Assembly: GCA_033980235.1 (NCBI GenBank)
Contig: CM067070.1
Coordinates: 7,270,195-7,334,194 of the forward strand
DNA length: 64,000 bases
Direction: 5' to 3'
DNA from: Diadema setosum
Lineage: Eukaryota; Echinodermata; Echinoidea; Diadematoida; Diadematidae
Position numbers and translations under genes: made by a program. Positions 45,746-57,280 of this stretch are shown here, one piece after another. The notes beneath the pieces are model-generated. The model worked only from the letters and a program-made list of their open reading frames with translations, made no database searches and was not told where the DNA came from. Within the stretch, counting starts at the first letter, position 1, and each line of letters opens with the position of its first letter.

Positions 45746-46635
45746 GTCACGCCTTTCCGGGCAAGCTACTCAGGCTTGTTGAGTGTAGGGATTTTCCAGC
45801 ATACCGGACAATTTCTGAGGTCGGACAAGGATTTGGGCAAGTGAGTGCATGTGTCTTACTTGCTGAACGCGTTCTGTTTAAATTCTACTTGCGGGTATAC
45901 TGTGTGACCTGTGTACCAGTCTCATGGGGGCTGACAACTCAGTGAAGGAATTCCCCTGAAGGAATGGCAAAAGTCCCACGGAATGTCATTATCTTGGCTG
46001 CATACGGGGACTGCGAAGTACCTGCGTTGGAGTTGCCTGCGAAGTGCTGCCGCTAAGGGCCTCCTACTGGCGTTCTGCGTGGACCTCTCCGGGCATCCCC
46101 GCGACTCACCCGGAAAAAGGTTTGGTTATGCTCAAAACTTGGCTGCGGTTAAATCGGACTTGCGTGCGCACCTCCTGGTAACTACAGGCGAAATACGCGC
46201 TAGGTACTGTCAGGTGCGGAACAACTGCGAAGAGCTCCGTAAGTCAAGCCGCAAAACTTCCCCAGATACGGTATGACAAGGCCTTGAGCATGCTCAAAAC
46301 TTGCTCCGAGTGAGTCATGGGGGGGGGGGGGGTTGCTCGCAGAGGTACACGCAGAACACCAGTAGGAGACCCTTACCGGCAGCACCTCTCAGGCACATCT
46401 CAGTACCCATAAGTCGCTCGTAACAGAAAACGGATCGGTTTCAAAGCTCTCATGCAGGTCACACGGGATGCACGCAAGTAGAAGCTAAGTAGCACGCGTC
46501 TAGTAGGTAAGAAACAAGTGCGAAACTTGCAAACATTCTTGTTCGCCCGCGGAAGATCTCCTGCGTGCTGGAAAATACCTCCTCGCCACAAGCCCGCGTA
46601 GCTTGCCTGGAAATTAATTTTGGGGCATCCAGTTT
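45746..46635. mobile_element. GC-rich foldback element
   Basis: The left arm CGGGCAAGCTACTCAGGC, with TTTTCCAGCA and TTCTACTTGCG, faces the complementary right arm ending AGCTTGCCTGG. An inner pair also matches: GTGCTGCCGCTAAGGGCC and the complement near 46360-46390, and CTACTGGCGTTCTGCGTG with CACGCAGAACACCAGTAG. The G-run at 46320-46332 is near the centre. It is much more GC-rich than its flanks. The short ORFs over it are not credible genes. Confidence 0.7.
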
Positions 46636-46750
46636 AACATATTCTACAATCAATTTAGCAGACATGTTTATGATTTGGTTCTTTCTTTCTTTCTTTTTCA
46701 TCATAGTAATTGTTTTGTAACATCATAACAATTCATATTTTCGTATTCAT

Positions 46751-47217
46751 TTAAAGGAGACCTCCGGGTGATTTTCAGATTTTTACAATTGAACAACTAT
46801 AAATTAGTTATACTGAGGACAGAGTTTCAGAATTTGTGATAATTGGGATGAAGAGTAAGAATATTTTCAAAATTTAGAACAAATAACCATGAACAAGGAT
46901 GATGACATGGCAGAGTCACCATAAGAATGCACGAGTTGGGGCTCAAGGAAGCAGAACAAAAGAAGAAGGCATGCATAGATTATACACAGGTGAACTCGCT
47001 AGCAAGTGGTATTTTAATGGAATTACACTGCTACATTTCTGAAATATGTGAACCTCCTATGTCATCATCCTTGTTCAGTGTAATTTGTTTAAGGTTTTTC
47101 AAAGTATTGTTTCTCTGCTCAAAAACCACAATAAATTCCTCAAATCTATACATGGAGTTGTTGATTTATGTACTACATGATGTGATATTATGAAAATCGT
47201 CTGGAATGTAACTTTAA
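46751..47217 (-). mobile_element. T2/Kolobok-like MITE, family D, copy 1
   Basis: Bounded by TTAA on both sides. The end at 46751 reads TTAAAGGAGACCTCCGGG; the other end reads CGTCTGGAATGTAACTTTAA. It is inverted with respect to the neighbouring copy at 47305-47755. Confidence 0.8.
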
Positions 47218-47304
47218 GAGATTTTGGCAACAGCTTTTTTTTTTTTTCAACGTGCTTGTGTGAGTCTCTCAGACCGAAGATAGAGCTCGTGAGCACAGTG
47301 GCCG
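47218..47304. other. Spacer between inverted MITE copies
   Basis: About 87 bp of unique sequence with a T-run. Confidence 0.5.
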
Positions 47305-47755
47305 TTAAAGAGGCATTCCAGACGATAATTTCACATCATGTAGTACATAAATCAAGAGCTCCATGTATAGATTCGTGCAATTCATTGTGGTCCTTGAACA
47401 GAGCAACAAAGCTTCGAAAAACCTTAAACAAATTACACCGAACAAGGATGACGACATAGGAGGATCACATATTTCAGAAATGTAACAGTGTAATTCCATT
47501 ACAATGTCGCTTGCTTGCGAGTTCGCCTGTGTATAACCTATGCATGCCTTCTCCTTTTGTTCTGCTTCCTTGAGCTCCAACTCATACATTCTGGTGACGC
47601 TGCCATGTCATCATCCTTGGTCATTATCATAAATGTCAAAAATATTCTTATTCTTCATCCCAATTATCATAAATTCTGAAACTCTGTCCTCAGTGTAACT
47701 AATTCATAGTTTTTCAAATATAAAAATCTGAAAATCATCCAGAGGTCTCCTTTAA
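47305..47755 (+). mobile_element. T2/Kolobok-like MITE, family D, copy 2
   Basis: Starts TTAAAGAGGCATTCCAGACG and ends AGAGGTCTCCTTTAA. Same sequence as copy 1 inverted, so the two form a palindrome of about 1 kb. A third copy is at 57281-57744. Confidence 0.8.
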
Positions 47756-50100
47756 GCGCTTTATTCCGAGTGTGGCAGCCAGTTATAATTATGTAGTAGC
47801 AAGGTTATGATGCTCAAATATTTCTATAAATCTTTCTTTGTATTCTTGAGATATACGTCTGTATCTAACTTGAGCTGTCATTATTGTGAGAAGATGAAGT
47901 TCATCTGTAGTACTTGGTGCATGCAGGCCTATCAATGGCACGTATGAAAGAAAAGGGGCGCTATACAAAACATCAAACTCGATTTATGTACTGTCAAAAA
48001 TATGATACTTATTGATGCTGCTTAACTGTGGATGAAACAAAAAGTCATATTCAAATACACGTTTGAAATAATGTTCTCACTTTTTCAAAATAGAAATAAC
48101 ATGGAGTAAATTTGAATGAATATATTTGGAATTTGACTGCCCACTCGCGAAATTGAATGATTGAAATGATTGAATTCGGCCAGTGATGGCAAATCTGAAT
48201 GAACGTAGAGTACTGGCAGACTGCTAATTTGAATGCCTTTTTTCAAATTCGAAAGCCAAATGTGCAAATAGAACGGAATGCTAAATTGAACGCAGAAGTT
48301 GCAATTTTGAAAGACAGACTGTGCGATAACGTGTCTTTTTTTGTGTGTTTTTGTTTCTTTGTTGTTGTTGTTGTCGTTGTTGTTGTTTGCTAAATTGAAT
48401 GAACCCTCTATCAAAATGGACAGACATAGGTGCGAAATTGGCCGGGAAAGTTGTAATAGCTGTAGAAATGAATGAATAAAAGTTATAGCGGCGTTATCAT
48501 GAGGTATAATGTAAAGAATAATCAGTACAACTTAACAAAATAGTTTTTAGCTAAATGTGTAGAATTGAATAGCAACCTGATTTTGCTACGGTGTGTTTTG
48601 TTTGTTCGTTTTTTGGTATATTGTCTGTATTTTGATGGCCAATTGCAAAGCTTGCATGGCTTTCTGTTTTGCATAATAGATAATTTGTCGCTCCACGTAT
48701 TTTGGTTTCTGTTTTGGTATTTCCAAGGAGGTATTTCTCACGTTTACCTTTTGATCACAGCCCCAAGTTGGGTTGCACTCAACACTAATTTGATGACATT
48801 TACTTTCCAAATGTTGTACTAAACCTAGGTATCAACAGGTCTCTTCCGATATGCACTGACGATAAAGTAAACACGATGGGACACAAAAGTAGAGGTTCAT
48901 GATTATGGCAGAGGTTATATAATATAATCATACAAACGGTAACTATGGTGATGTATGCCAACCAGGGACGACATTGGCTATTTTTCAAGTTGCTATTGTT
49001 GTTGCTGTTTTTTTGTGCTCGGGCGAAGTCTTGTAGGCCTACATGGAATAATCCACAGAGATGAAGTTTCAACACCGTTTAATGTTAAGATCATCATAAA
49101 GAAAAAGAAGATGGTGTTAAAAGAAACGCCCTTGTTAGGAAGGAAATTCCGCTACCGTCTGAAGTCGATATGTTGATTTTCTCAGAGATTTGTAAAGTGA
49201 CCCATTTAGCAGTTGAAAGAGTGGTGTGTTCATGTTCCCATGACAATTCGTTGATGCCTCCGTGCTGTATGCCACTATCCGTGCACTGTCGCTATTTCAC
49301 TTCCACTTTTATTGTTTTTAAAAGCTGACAATCTTATGATGAAAGATATACCAAGCAATAACACTCCACCTGCAATGGCGCTCTTGCTTAGCAGGAGAAA
49401 GGAAATAAAATTATTAATTTTGTGTCCTTTCGTCTGTTCCTTCATCAAGAATACAGTTCATACTCAATGTGAAAACGGGCATTTTTTGATGTGAAACGAT
49501 TATTCTATGCCAGAGCGCAGCAGCTTTTTGATGATTATTCACCGGTTGTTAATGGACTTGGGATGGGTTGGGATATAATATGTCAATGGTAAAGCTTATG
49601 CAATTTATTTTTCAAAGGTCAATGTCAACGCTCATGAGGGCCCACCTCTTTCTACCTATTTCTCTTGTGTGTGTGCGTGCGTGCGTGTGCGTGTGTGTGT
49701 GTGTTTTTCATCACGACTTTTTGATTATTTTGTTTTTTGTCAAGCCAAAGAATGTGGTGATGAGTGGGCTAGCTTTTGCAGCTTCTTGCCCCCCCCCCCA
49801 CCTGCAAGTTTTACTCTGAAACGCATGAAAACGCAAAAGCAACCTCTTGCAACTCAATCTCCACATTAACCCTTTGCGTATCACATTAATTCCATGCCCA
49901 TAGGTATGTGTGTGAAATTTCTCCGCTCTTGGACTCAATTAGCACAGCAAGATTAAGAGATACCCCAGCTGCCCCCCCCCCCACCTAAGGTAGTCATCCG
50001 TATCCCATGTTCCTGATTTTTCGGGAAAGGGGTATATTTTCGGGGCTCAGCTGGCGGTAAATATCTCCGAAAATCCTTAAAACAGTTCCCCCCCCAAAAA
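47756..50100. other. Intergenic, no convincing gene
   Basis: About 48100-48420 is rich in AAATTGAATG-like phrases, and a (GTT)n run lies at about 48358-48388. A TG run is near 49664-49703, with C-runs near 49790 and 49973. The ORFs are short and of unnatural composition. Confidence 0.4.
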
Positions 50101-50143
50101 AAAAAAAATAAATAAATAAATAAATAAATAAAATAAAATAGAA

Positions 50144-50174
<31 letters not shown>

Positions 50175-50330
50175 TATTGGAACAAGTTCACTCCGAGTAG
50201 CAATAAATACGGATGAACCTGCTGTCAACCGAGTGAACTTGTTCCAATACTTCTGTCTAAAGCTCTTCCTTTGAGGATATCGAGCGCTCTTCATAGGATA
50301 GAATCACCGTGTGTGTGTATATATATATAT
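50101..50330. mobile_element. Small inverted-repeat element beside TA and AAAT repeats
   Basis: (AAAT)n at about 50108-50138, TA repeat at about 50143-50170, then AAGTATTGGAACAAGTTCAC (from about 50172) with its complement ending at about 50252. A second TA run follows at about 50319-50336. Confidence 0.55.
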
Positions 50331-50921
50331 ATATAATAAATATACAATTTTCTTCCAAAGAATCCTGAAATAGCTAGATCTAAAAGAAAAAATACAACAG
50401 TCTGAAACAGTGGTGCATGTTTTTCCTGTAAAGCATGTCAGGCTCCAGCTGGCCGCCTTCTCCTACGCCATAATTAACCTTTACACCCATTTGAATTATT
50501 ATAATCTCAGTCGTTTTCCAATGTCCTATACCTTGTTAGTGGTTATTGATATTGTTGCATTATGAGGCTTTTCAGTGTTTTGTTTATCAACATTTATCTG
50601 ACATTTTTTGTTCTGTTTTGATAAGTTCCTCCCAATCATTATGATTTAAATAGATATCTGTATTTCATAATTCCTGATATATGATATCTGATTTATCCCG
50701 GGACCTGCGGCTGAACAAGCTTGCTTTTATGTAGGCCCCATCATATTTTTTCTAGTACTATGACCACAGCTCAATTCTAAACAGACCTTTGTATTTATAC
50801 TGAGAAAAACTGTTGTACATTATAATGATGAAGTTTCAGCCAATCTATGCTTTGTATAATTTCCGTATTGCATGTATTTTTTTTTTGCTGCTTTCGTGAG
50901 AAATATGAAAAATTTATTGAA

Positions 50922-50923
<2 letters not shown>
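50331..50923. other. Intergenic, nothing recognised
   Basis: AT-rich, no gene. Confidence 0.4.
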
Positions 50924-50973
<50 letters not shown>

Positions 50974-51014
50974 TGTGTGTGTGTGTGTGTGTGTGCGTGT
51001 GTGTGTGTGTGTGT
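50924..51014. repeat. TG microsatellite
   Basis: About 90 bp of nearly pure TG. Confidence 0.95.
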
Positions 51015-52661
51015 TTGAGAGTATCGCCACACTGCTCATTTCTGGACTCGATGGAATATTGATTGTCTCACACAACTAAGCAAACACTAGGTCTTGCACA
51101 TTATGGTTCGGCCTCAAGATTAAAGTGTATATACACGCACATCAGTGTTTTGTAGTTTTTGACGATAAGTGATTTTTACCATGGAGCTGCTGTAGATACA
51201 TGTTTTAACCTAAACGCAACAATATGTAGCCCACGTTTAGCGACAATGAACTACGAATAGCACGCAACGGTCAAGCAGACAAGTTTTTTGCGTTTAAAAT
51301 AAGTGTGATTGTAGAATTCAAGCGTAAGGGTTTATGTTGTCAAAGATGCGTAGAACAGAATGGATCGGTGAGAATTGGATCCGCGAACTTCGGAACTGTT
51401 TGAACCCACAAGCAAGAGTAGGTTTTAGACTGTTTCCAAAGTTGAATCACAGCACCCAATTCTCACTGATCCACGAATTAGGCCCGTGTATCATTCGTTT
51501 CATAAAATGGGCCCGATAAGTTCATGAAAAACAATCCCCATCCGATGTACACCTTATACAAGGCTTGAGCCATGCGTTCGGATTTTACCGGATGCATGGC
51601 TCAGTGTGGATCAGTAAAAATCAAAGCATTATAATTGACTTATCAGATTGCAAAGATTTTAAATCCCATTTTGTAATAAGCATTAAAGTTACATGTACCA
51701 TGCAATGTTATTGTCACACAGAAAAGAACTGACATCGGTAACGTGATGACGTCACTAGAAATTCTTCTGGCTGCTGTAATCGTGACAGGTATTATTATAA
51801 ACAAAACAAAAAAGATTGTTTGCTTTTTTTTGTTCTCTTTTCTGCTCCCTGCAGTACAAGAGCCTCGAAAATACAAACTCGTCGGCATCTAAAACATGAA
51901 TAGTTATCTTTTCAAAAATATATGCAGAAACGTATATTTTGTTGCCAGATGCAACATCGATGGCAGCCCTTCCCTTTAAATTCGTTTCATTTGCAAGAAG
52001 ACGTGATAATTATTTACGAGGTAGACGATGAAGGACTTTACTTGTGGTAAAAACCGAGAAGAAACTCTTCATGGAACTATAAAAAGCAGAATAAAATGAT
52101 TACTTGCCTTTCAAATGAAAAAAAAATCCTACCAGTTAGGCCCTGAGTTCAAAATCGGTTGCAGTTTCAGCAGTGGAAATTGTTGCTAAACGTCTGCATA
52201 ATCCATGCTTCCACAAAATCAATCAATGCCATAATCAGTGTAGAATGACGTATAGGCGTAAGCTAGTCACTGACTGGCTTTACCCTTACATTGAATTTGT
52301 TTTATTGTATTTAATTGGTCTTGTGTACTGAATAAAAATAGTTTCTCTTATTTGGAGTCTGTAATAATGTGATATGTCCAAAGAAAGATTTGAAATTGTA
52401 ACATTTCTATTCGCTGTCATTTTTCACTGTACTAAAACAATCAGCGAGTATGCCACACCTACGTGCGTTTTCTTGTCAATTAATGAAGTGTGCCGACAAC
52501 TGCGACTACAAACTGAGCATGAAGCGGATGACGCATCCTCTCTACCGCCCTCTTGTGACTTGTGAGCCGAGGAACCAGTCAAGTGCAGCAAGTAGGCCTA
52601 TGTAGCAGTTACAAGTTTTTCGATGCGATGACATTCTCGTAGACCGTTTACTTTCTTTTTT
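51015..52661. other. Intergenic, with two small hairpins
   Basis: GGATCGGTGAGAATTGG (about 51361) pairs with CCAATTCTCACTGATCC (about 51459). GAGCCATGC (about 51568) pairs with GCATGGCTC (about 51594) across a Cys-less, AT-rich loop. Both are probably MITE relics. A short ORF at 52374-52565 begins with a hydrophobic stretch after MSKERFE, but has no homology I recognise. Confidence 0.35.
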
Positions 52662-53815
52662 GTATGCCTCCGCCACGAAGTGTCGCTGGAAGGTATTTTG
52701 TTTTCGGGTTGTCCGTCCGTCCGTCCTTCCCTCCGTCCGTAATCAATTTTGTGGACATCAGCGTAACTAAAAAACCATTCGAGATATCATGAAACTTGAC
52801 ATGTATATGTTGGAGTGGGCGAAGTTTTTCCTGTCAACTTTTGGGTGCACATGCTTAAGGTCAAAGGTCAAAAGGTCAAGGTCAAATGGTCAAAATTTCA
52901 ATATTTTCCTCATATAATATGCAATGCCTAAAGGTATTGCTTGGAACTTACTGTATACATGTACTACAAAATAAAAATTCTCCAGAGAGAGTTTCGTTTC
53001 GTAAGGTCAGAGGTCAAGTGAAAATGATAAAATTTCACTTTTTTCTCCATATCTCGCAAATGGTTCAAGGTATCTTCATGGAACTTAGTGCATATGCATC
53101 TACTTACTGGCAGTAATTATCTAGGGAATTTGGGGTCAGGGGGTCAAAGGTCAAGGTCAACTCCTCAAAATTTCACTATTTCTCTCATATTCATGAAATG
53201 CCTGCAGGATTTTTTTTTTTATTGAAACTTAATGTTCATGTACAAATATCATGTATTACCCAATAGAGATTCTCTGGGAAGTTTCTTGCCAAAAGGTCCA
53301 AGGTCAAGAGGTCAAAGGTCAAGTGAAAAGGCTAAATTTTTCTTCTTCCTCCATATCTCAAAAGTGACTCAAGGTATCATCATGAAACATAGCAGTATAT
53401 CTATGCATGTTCTACCTGACGGTGATTCCCTTGGGATTATACGGTCAAAGGTCAAGGGTCAAAGGCCAGGTTAAAGTGCTAGAATTGTACTTGGCAATGG
53501 GTAAAATTGGTAGAAAATGGGTAGAATTGTACTATCTGATACTGAAATTACACTTTTTTCTTCATGCCTTGATTACTCGATGCATAAACTTATAAAAGGG
53601 TCAAAAGTCAAGTAAAGATCCTCAAATCCCCATATACCCGCACTCTTAGACAATATAGCAAACCTAGTTCAAGGAAAGTGAACATTCAACACATTCCTTT
53701 TTGTGACAAACTTGTCGTTTTTATATTTTGCCAATTATGTGACACTGTCATCACCCATTGCCAAGACATTGTACAATAGACCTAAGGAGGGCCATGCATT
53801 ATTGCGGAGGCATAC
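52662..53815. mobile_element. Repeat element with GTATGCCTCCGC ends and tandem DR1 motifs
   Basis: The termini GTATGCCTCCGC and GCGGAGGCATAC are inverted. After the left end comes TTCGGGTTGTCCGTCCGTCC, then several units of about 130-290 bp, each containing AGGTCAAAGGTCA-like sequence followed by ATTTCAC or CATATCT phrases. DR1 motifs lie at 52858-52870, 53141-53153, 53309-53321 and 53442-53454. I recall similar GGAGGCATAC repeats from other marine invertebrates, without being able to name the family. Confidence 0.65.
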
Positions 53816-54333
53816 CAGTCGCCATAGCGACATTTCTCGTTCTTTATACAGTACTCGTATCTTACTGGCATTAAATGGTATTGTTCTGCATGGTTCTGAT
53901 GTGTATGCCCCCCTCCCCCCCCCCCCGACATGTGCTAGAGCTTTCCTGAAACATCGTCAAACATTTTTGATCTGCTTGTATGTAAGGCTTTTCTCCCAAG
54001 TCCTCGTACACACAAAAAAAATAATAATAAAATAGAATTCTCTGGTCTCCTTTGTATGAATGCAGTCATAAGTATAATAAAAACACACATTTGAAGTAGC
54101 TACAGGAATTTCTTGCTGTTCAAGTCCAAAAGGATGTATGATTATTAATGGAATAAACATGAAAACAGTTCTTAACAATAATTACGTAATTCCAAAACAA
54201 CACAGAAATCTGATCTGATATTCTACAATTATAATCGCATGTCAGAGGGAGGGGGGTCCATGATCAAAGATCCAAGATAATGAAGCGTTTGAGGAGAAGA
54301 TGGTTTTGGTATATTGTGAAGGATGTGTGATCG
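53816..54333. other. Intergenic, nothing recognised
   Basis: Contains a C-run near 53912-53927. No gene. Confidence 0.4.
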
Positions 54334-54668
54334 GGGTCATCCCATCGAGACCGACACCCATGAGGCATACAGCCCATGAGTTCAACATTAACGGAAAAAA
54401 AAAAGGTCCATGAGTCATGCAGCCCACGAGTTATATAGCCCATGAGTTCGACACTAGACAAATAATGCCCATGAGTTCAACATTAGGTAAAAACAGCCCA
54501 CGAGTTCAAGGTTACAACACTGGACTTATTGTGTCTGTCTCGTGGGCCTTACTTGCTTGGTATAGGACTCATGGGCTGTAATGACTCGTGGCTGTATAAC
54601 TCGTTCGTTGTATGACTCGTGGATTGTATGATTCGTGGGTGTCGAACTCGTGACTCGTCGCACTCGTG
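54334..54668. mobile_element. CACGAG foldback repeat, copy 3
   Basis: GAGACCGACACCCATGAGGC and several CCCACGAGTT units on the left face complementary GACTCGTGG and ACTCATGGGCTGTAATGACT units on the right. Confidence 0.7.
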
Positions 54669-54711
54669 TGATTTCCTTCTCACGTTCCTATTCGTTTGAG
54701 GTGCATAGGTC

Positions 54712-56139
54712 TAGCCCCTTTTCCACTATGCCGTTCTCGCCACGATTTGACAATTTTCTCAGATCGGGAAGGATCGGGTTAAACATGAGCTGGACAAAGT
54801 ACGATGTTAGAACGCTCTGTATTTACGACTAACACGTGCTTGCTACGCTCTTACTACGATGATCGGGAATGAGACATTACAATTTCTGCCGCTGCAGTTA
54901 AACTGTAACACGATGTAACTACGCTGCTAGTGCGATGTTGCCGATGTTATCCGATCTATGCACGCTGTATTTACGCTCTGAACGATCAATACGATCTTAT
55001 CACTCTGTTCCCCCGTCCAGAGAGCTGGAAGTGCTCGATGTGCCCTATGTAACCCAATTCGGCTGCCGATCCTCAGTCAGTCAACTTATTACCATGCAGA
55101 ACCAAAGAGATATACTGTGGACCTCGGAGAGGCTCCAGAACTCACGGTTCTTTTGCAGCACTTCATTATTAATCAAAGACGTGCTGATCTTTCCGAGGCT
55201 TTTTTCTTGATGTCCTTGCTTTTATAGTCCGTCTACTTCATGTTGTAGATACTCTTCGATATTCTACCATGTCCTCACTTTCCTCTTCTGTAAGCATCAC
55301 GTGCATTCTCTCTGTTATTGTCTTGTGGGTATGCTGCTTCGCTGCTTTCTTCTCTTCTTTGTTTTCATCTCTTCATCCCTTCTTCTTCTTCTTCTTCGAA
55401 AATTTGCGTTCTTTCTTCTTGATATTTAACCTCGTCAGGTGCAGCGACAACGTCCTCCTCCTCCGCAACAGTTTAGCCTCTCGATCGCTTTGACTTTCTT
55501 CTGGCAGAAATTTTGGCGGGGAATATTTTCCAGTTGGATTAGCTGCGTCCCTTCAAGAGCGGCGAGAGCGGAAGCTGTGCCTAATTGAGTCTGCGAAAGC
55601 ATAGGAACAGCGTTGCCAAATCGGAAACAGCGTGGCTAAAGCAAAAACAGCATAGCTAAAGTGGGAATAAAGCGTACTGAGATCGTCTTAGGATCAGGCC
55701 TGGATTCTATACGAGAGTAGAGAACGCAGTGAGAGCGTCGTTAAAGCGGGAAGGTCGTGCTTTGAACAGGGAAGAGCGGCGCAGCAGCGGGACCACGTCG
55801 GTGTCTAGCTTACTTCTCGTTCTTAATCCGATGTTACTACGTTCAGAAAGACCTTGTTACGCTCATCCCGCGATGTTTACACTGTAACTACGCTCCCCCC
55901 GCGTGCCTTACGATTGAAAAAAAGTCAATTTTGATTGGGGAGATTGGGTAGAAATTTTGAACTGAACAGGTTCAAAATTTCTTCTCGACCTGAAAAATAA
56001 CCCGCTCCAAACTCGTCCTCCAAACGCTGCTACTACGATGCTTCCGATCCCCGTACGCTTTTGCCTCTCTCTCTCGAATCTCGATCTGCTAGATCGGGAT
56101 AGATCGGGGTCCAAATCGTGATAGTGGAACGGGGGCTTA
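54712..56139. mobile_element. DNA transposon-like element with TAGCCCC...TTCCACTAT ends
   Basis: The left end TAGCCCCTTTTCCACTATG is mirrored by the right end, whose complement reads TAAGCCCCCGTTCCACTATC. Both subterminal regions contain CACGATTTG and AGATCGGGA(A/T)(A/G)GATCGGG. The interior has repeated CTACGCT, TACTACGATG and ACAGCG(T/A)(T/G)GC phrases. No transposase domain was identified in about 1.4 kb. Confidence 0.6.
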
Positions 56140-56225
56140 TCCGAACTTTGGTTTTATGAAAAGGGAGCGTGCAATCAGCTGTGACAGCCCCCGCACTTGG
56201 ATTCCCGTCCCCATTATCTAAGCAG

Positions 56226-56765
56226 TAGGGAGTTTTCGCAAGCACGGAGTTGAGCGTGCGGTGTGCAAAATTTGCTTTTGCGCATGATCAAAGCCGAGAA
56301 ATGTCCCGTCTTGGGGAAAACGAGTACGGTACTCGGCCAAAATAGCGTTCGGTCCTAATGCTGGGCAGCGAGTGAGCCAGCCATCCAGCCAGCTAATCAG
56401 CGATCTTGTCCATACGCTCCCGTCCTGTACAGGAAAGCGAAACTGCGTAGATATGGGGACGGGAGTCCGAGTACGGGGACTGTCACAGGTGATTGCTTCC
56501 GCGATTCTCGGTCTTCCCGTCGTGTAGCGAAAACTCCCTAGTTTCGCTTTCCTGTTAGGACGACGGCGTGGTATAAGATCGCAGATTGGCTGGCTGGTTG
56601 GCTGGCTCAATTCTGCCTACCTTCGGGACCGAACTCTATTTTGGCCGAGTACCGTCCTGGTTTTCCTCAGGACGGCAAGTTTCTCGGATTTGATCATGAG
56701 CAGAAGCAAAGTTTGCACACGGCACGCTCAGGTACCGGCCGCGTCGTGCTTGCGAAAGCTCTCTA
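56226..56765. mobile_element. Foldback MITE with TAGGGAGTTTTCGCAAGCAC ends
   Basis: 540 bp. The left end matches the complement of the right end (CGTGCTTGCGAAAGCTCTCTA less one base). The arms extend inward at least 120 bp: GGCCAAAATAG with CTATTTTGGCC, and GGTCC with GGACC near the centre. A TA flanks each side, so a TA target is possible. Confidence 0.75.
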
Positions 56766-56902
56766 ATATATTATTGTTCGAATTCATAGCCTCCTGAACA
56801 AGGATGTGCAGCCTTGGTTTTGATATCACAATGCTGTTGCAGTGCTTCCGATTTGTGTTTGTGTTTAGATTGTTTTATAACAACGTCTCTCTTATGTAAC
56901 AG

Positions 56903-57106
56903 AGGGTGACCTACTGTTTCTGGCCGACCAAACTACCATTTATGTGGCAAGAACGGAAGACCTCAACTTTGCGAGAGTTTTAAACTTAACTGACGGCGTC
57001 CTTCACATGGCGACTGATCGGATTGAACAAGTACTTTATTGGACAGATCCTAACCAAAGACTTAGTCGTTTTCGACTTTCGGATTCTTCCTCCGAGAACC
57101 TTTACA
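56903..57106 (+). CDS. Internal exon of an LDL-receptor class B (YWTD) propeller protein
   Basis: The exon is preceded by a pyrimidine-rich tract and ...TGTAACAG, and followed by donor GTAAGA. It is 204 nt, phase 1 at both ends, and open throughout in one frame: GDLLFLADQTTIYVA, RVLNLTDGVLHMATD, LYWTD and LSRFRLSD. LLF-x-A-x-x-x-x-I-x-x at the start, LYWTD near residue 50 and the following strand are the hallmark of the first blade of LRP/LDL-receptor or ROS1/Sevenless-type six-bladed propellers. Such proteins are usually cell-surface receptors. Symmetric phase-1 exons are typical of extracellular modular genes. No partner exon is recognised within the surrounding repeat-rich DNA, so the gene is either spread over large introns or this is a stranded exon. 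Confidence 0.8.
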
Positions 57107-57280
57107 GTAAGATTGAAACAATAATTTCGTCATCTTTATTATTGTCTTTAATAGTTGAAATACTCATGTTGTAATAAAAAGAATTGAAAATCAATTTTAT
57201 CAATACTTGAGTGAATGAATGAAAAATATAGAAGAATATATCACTGGAGAATTAGGGAAACTGAACAATCCATTCCAAGG

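Noticed and set aside
45604..46704. Several ORFs of 60-113 residues rich in Arg, Cys and Ser
   Set aside because: They lie on both strands of a GC-rich palindrome and mirror each other; explained by the foldback element.
52374..52565. 63-residue ORF with a hydrophobic N-terminal stretch, possible secreted peptide
   Set aside because: No homology, poor composition, no splice or poly-A support; left as an unannotated ORF.
56218..56610. 130-residue minus-strand ORF (SQPTSQPICDLIPRR...)
   Set aside because: Covers the arms of the foldback MITE 56226-56765; no protein motif.
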